Assembly (NCBI GenBank): GCA_031261125.1
Contig: JAISJZ010000212.1
Coordinates: 1-6,182 of the forward strand
Source: Planctomycetaceae bacterium
Lineage (GTDB): Bacteria; Planctomycetota; Planctomycetia; Pirellulales; Thermoguttaceae
Length of the DNA stretch: 6,182 nucleotides
Direction of reading: 5' to 3'
Shown in pieces: positions 6,034-6,182 of the stretch. The notes under the pieces were generated by a model. It was given only the letters and a program-made list of their open reading frames with translations, did no database searches and was not told where the DNA came from. The position numbers and the translations under genes are program-made. Position 1 is the first letter of the stretch. Each line of letters starts with the position of its first letter.

Positions 6034-6182
6034 ATGTCAAGGAAGCCGCTGATTGGAATCAACACGGATTATCGTGCCGCAAGCAAAGGAGTACCGGCTT
6101 TAAGCGTGATTTTTGCCGGATACTTTGATTCCCTTCTCCAGGCGGGCGCGTTGCCTGTTGTAATTCCCCCGTATCCTGACGA
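6034..6182 (+). CDS. peptidase C26 / class I glutamine amidotransferase-like protein (N-terminal 49 residues only)
   Basis: The visible N-terminus begins MSRKPLIGINTDYR and continues to GYFDSLLQAGALPVVIPPYP. This pattern is a first strand with PLIGI.TDYR, a helix with Y..SL..AGA, then PVVIPP. It is typical of the gamma-glutamyl-GABA hydrolase (PuuD-like, peptidase C26) family, whose members release glutamate from gamma-glutamyl compounds. The catalytic Cys-His-Glu triad lies beyond the right edge, so activity and substrate cannot be judged. The start is well supported by AGGAG at 6021-6025, eight bases upstream. No signal peptide is seen, so it is probably cytoplasmic. It is preceded by a long leader with its own promoter rather than being cotranscribed with the DUF1080 gene. 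Confidence 0.8.
   Translation, partial: MSRKPLIGINTDYRAASKGVPALSVIFAGYFDSLLQAGALPVVIPPYPD

Noticed and set aside
5840..6040. 66-codon minus-strand frame across the C26 leader
   Set aside because: It overlaps the start of the C26 gene, has no ribosome site, and its sequence looks non-coding.

Overview
The window is about 6.2 kb of bacterial DNA. It most resembles a planctomycete, perhaps a gut- or sediment-type Pirellulales/Thermoguttaceae lineage. This is inferred from gene content: a Tat-exported Gfo/Idh/MocA oxidoreductase beside a secreted DUF1080 (3-keto-disaccharide hydrolase-like) protein, a PP2C phosphatase with a membrane hairpin, and a GT39-like membrane glycosyltransferase. The first two families are highly expanded in Planctomycetota. 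No rRNA or other phylogenetic marker is present, so the assignment is tentative.

Layout. (1) Positions 1-1481, minus strand: a GT-C/GT39-type integral membrane glycosyltransferase, open at the left edge. (2) Positions 1482-1674: a divergent intergenic region with a strong sigma70-like promoter reading right. (3) Positions 1675-2937, plus strand: a PP2C-type Ser/Thr phosphatase with two membrane segments and a helical C-terminal domain. (4) Positions 2938-2981: a 44-bp convergent gap with a likely bidirectional terminator. (5) Positions 2982-4340, minus strand: a Gfo/Idh/MocA oxidoreductase with a Tat signal. (6) Positions 4341-4566: a divergent control region with back-to-back promoters and a repeated T-tract. 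(7) Positions 4567-5385, plus strand: a secreted DUF1080 protein with an odd 33-residue basic tail. (8) Positions 5386-6033: about 650 bp without a convincing gene. Its right third looks like a promoter followed by a structured leader of about 200 nt. (9) From 6034 to the right edge, plus strand: the start of a peptidase C26 / class I glutamine amidotransferase-like gene.

How the genes may work together. The divergent oxidoreductase/DUF1080 pair fits extracytoplasmic sugar metabolism, in which an oxidised (3-keto) glycoside is made or used and then cleaved. That is inference from family knowledge; the substrate is not visible. The phosphatase, the glycosyltransferase and the C26 enzyme have no evident functional link to the pair.

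No mobile element, CRISPR array, tRNA or rRNA was found. The coding part is ordinary. The stretches most worth a second look are the leader of the C26 gene (promoter palindrome, possible attenuator, repeated AACGGGCT modules), the palindrome over the oxidoreductase promoter, and the A6 tract in front of the DUF1080 tail.
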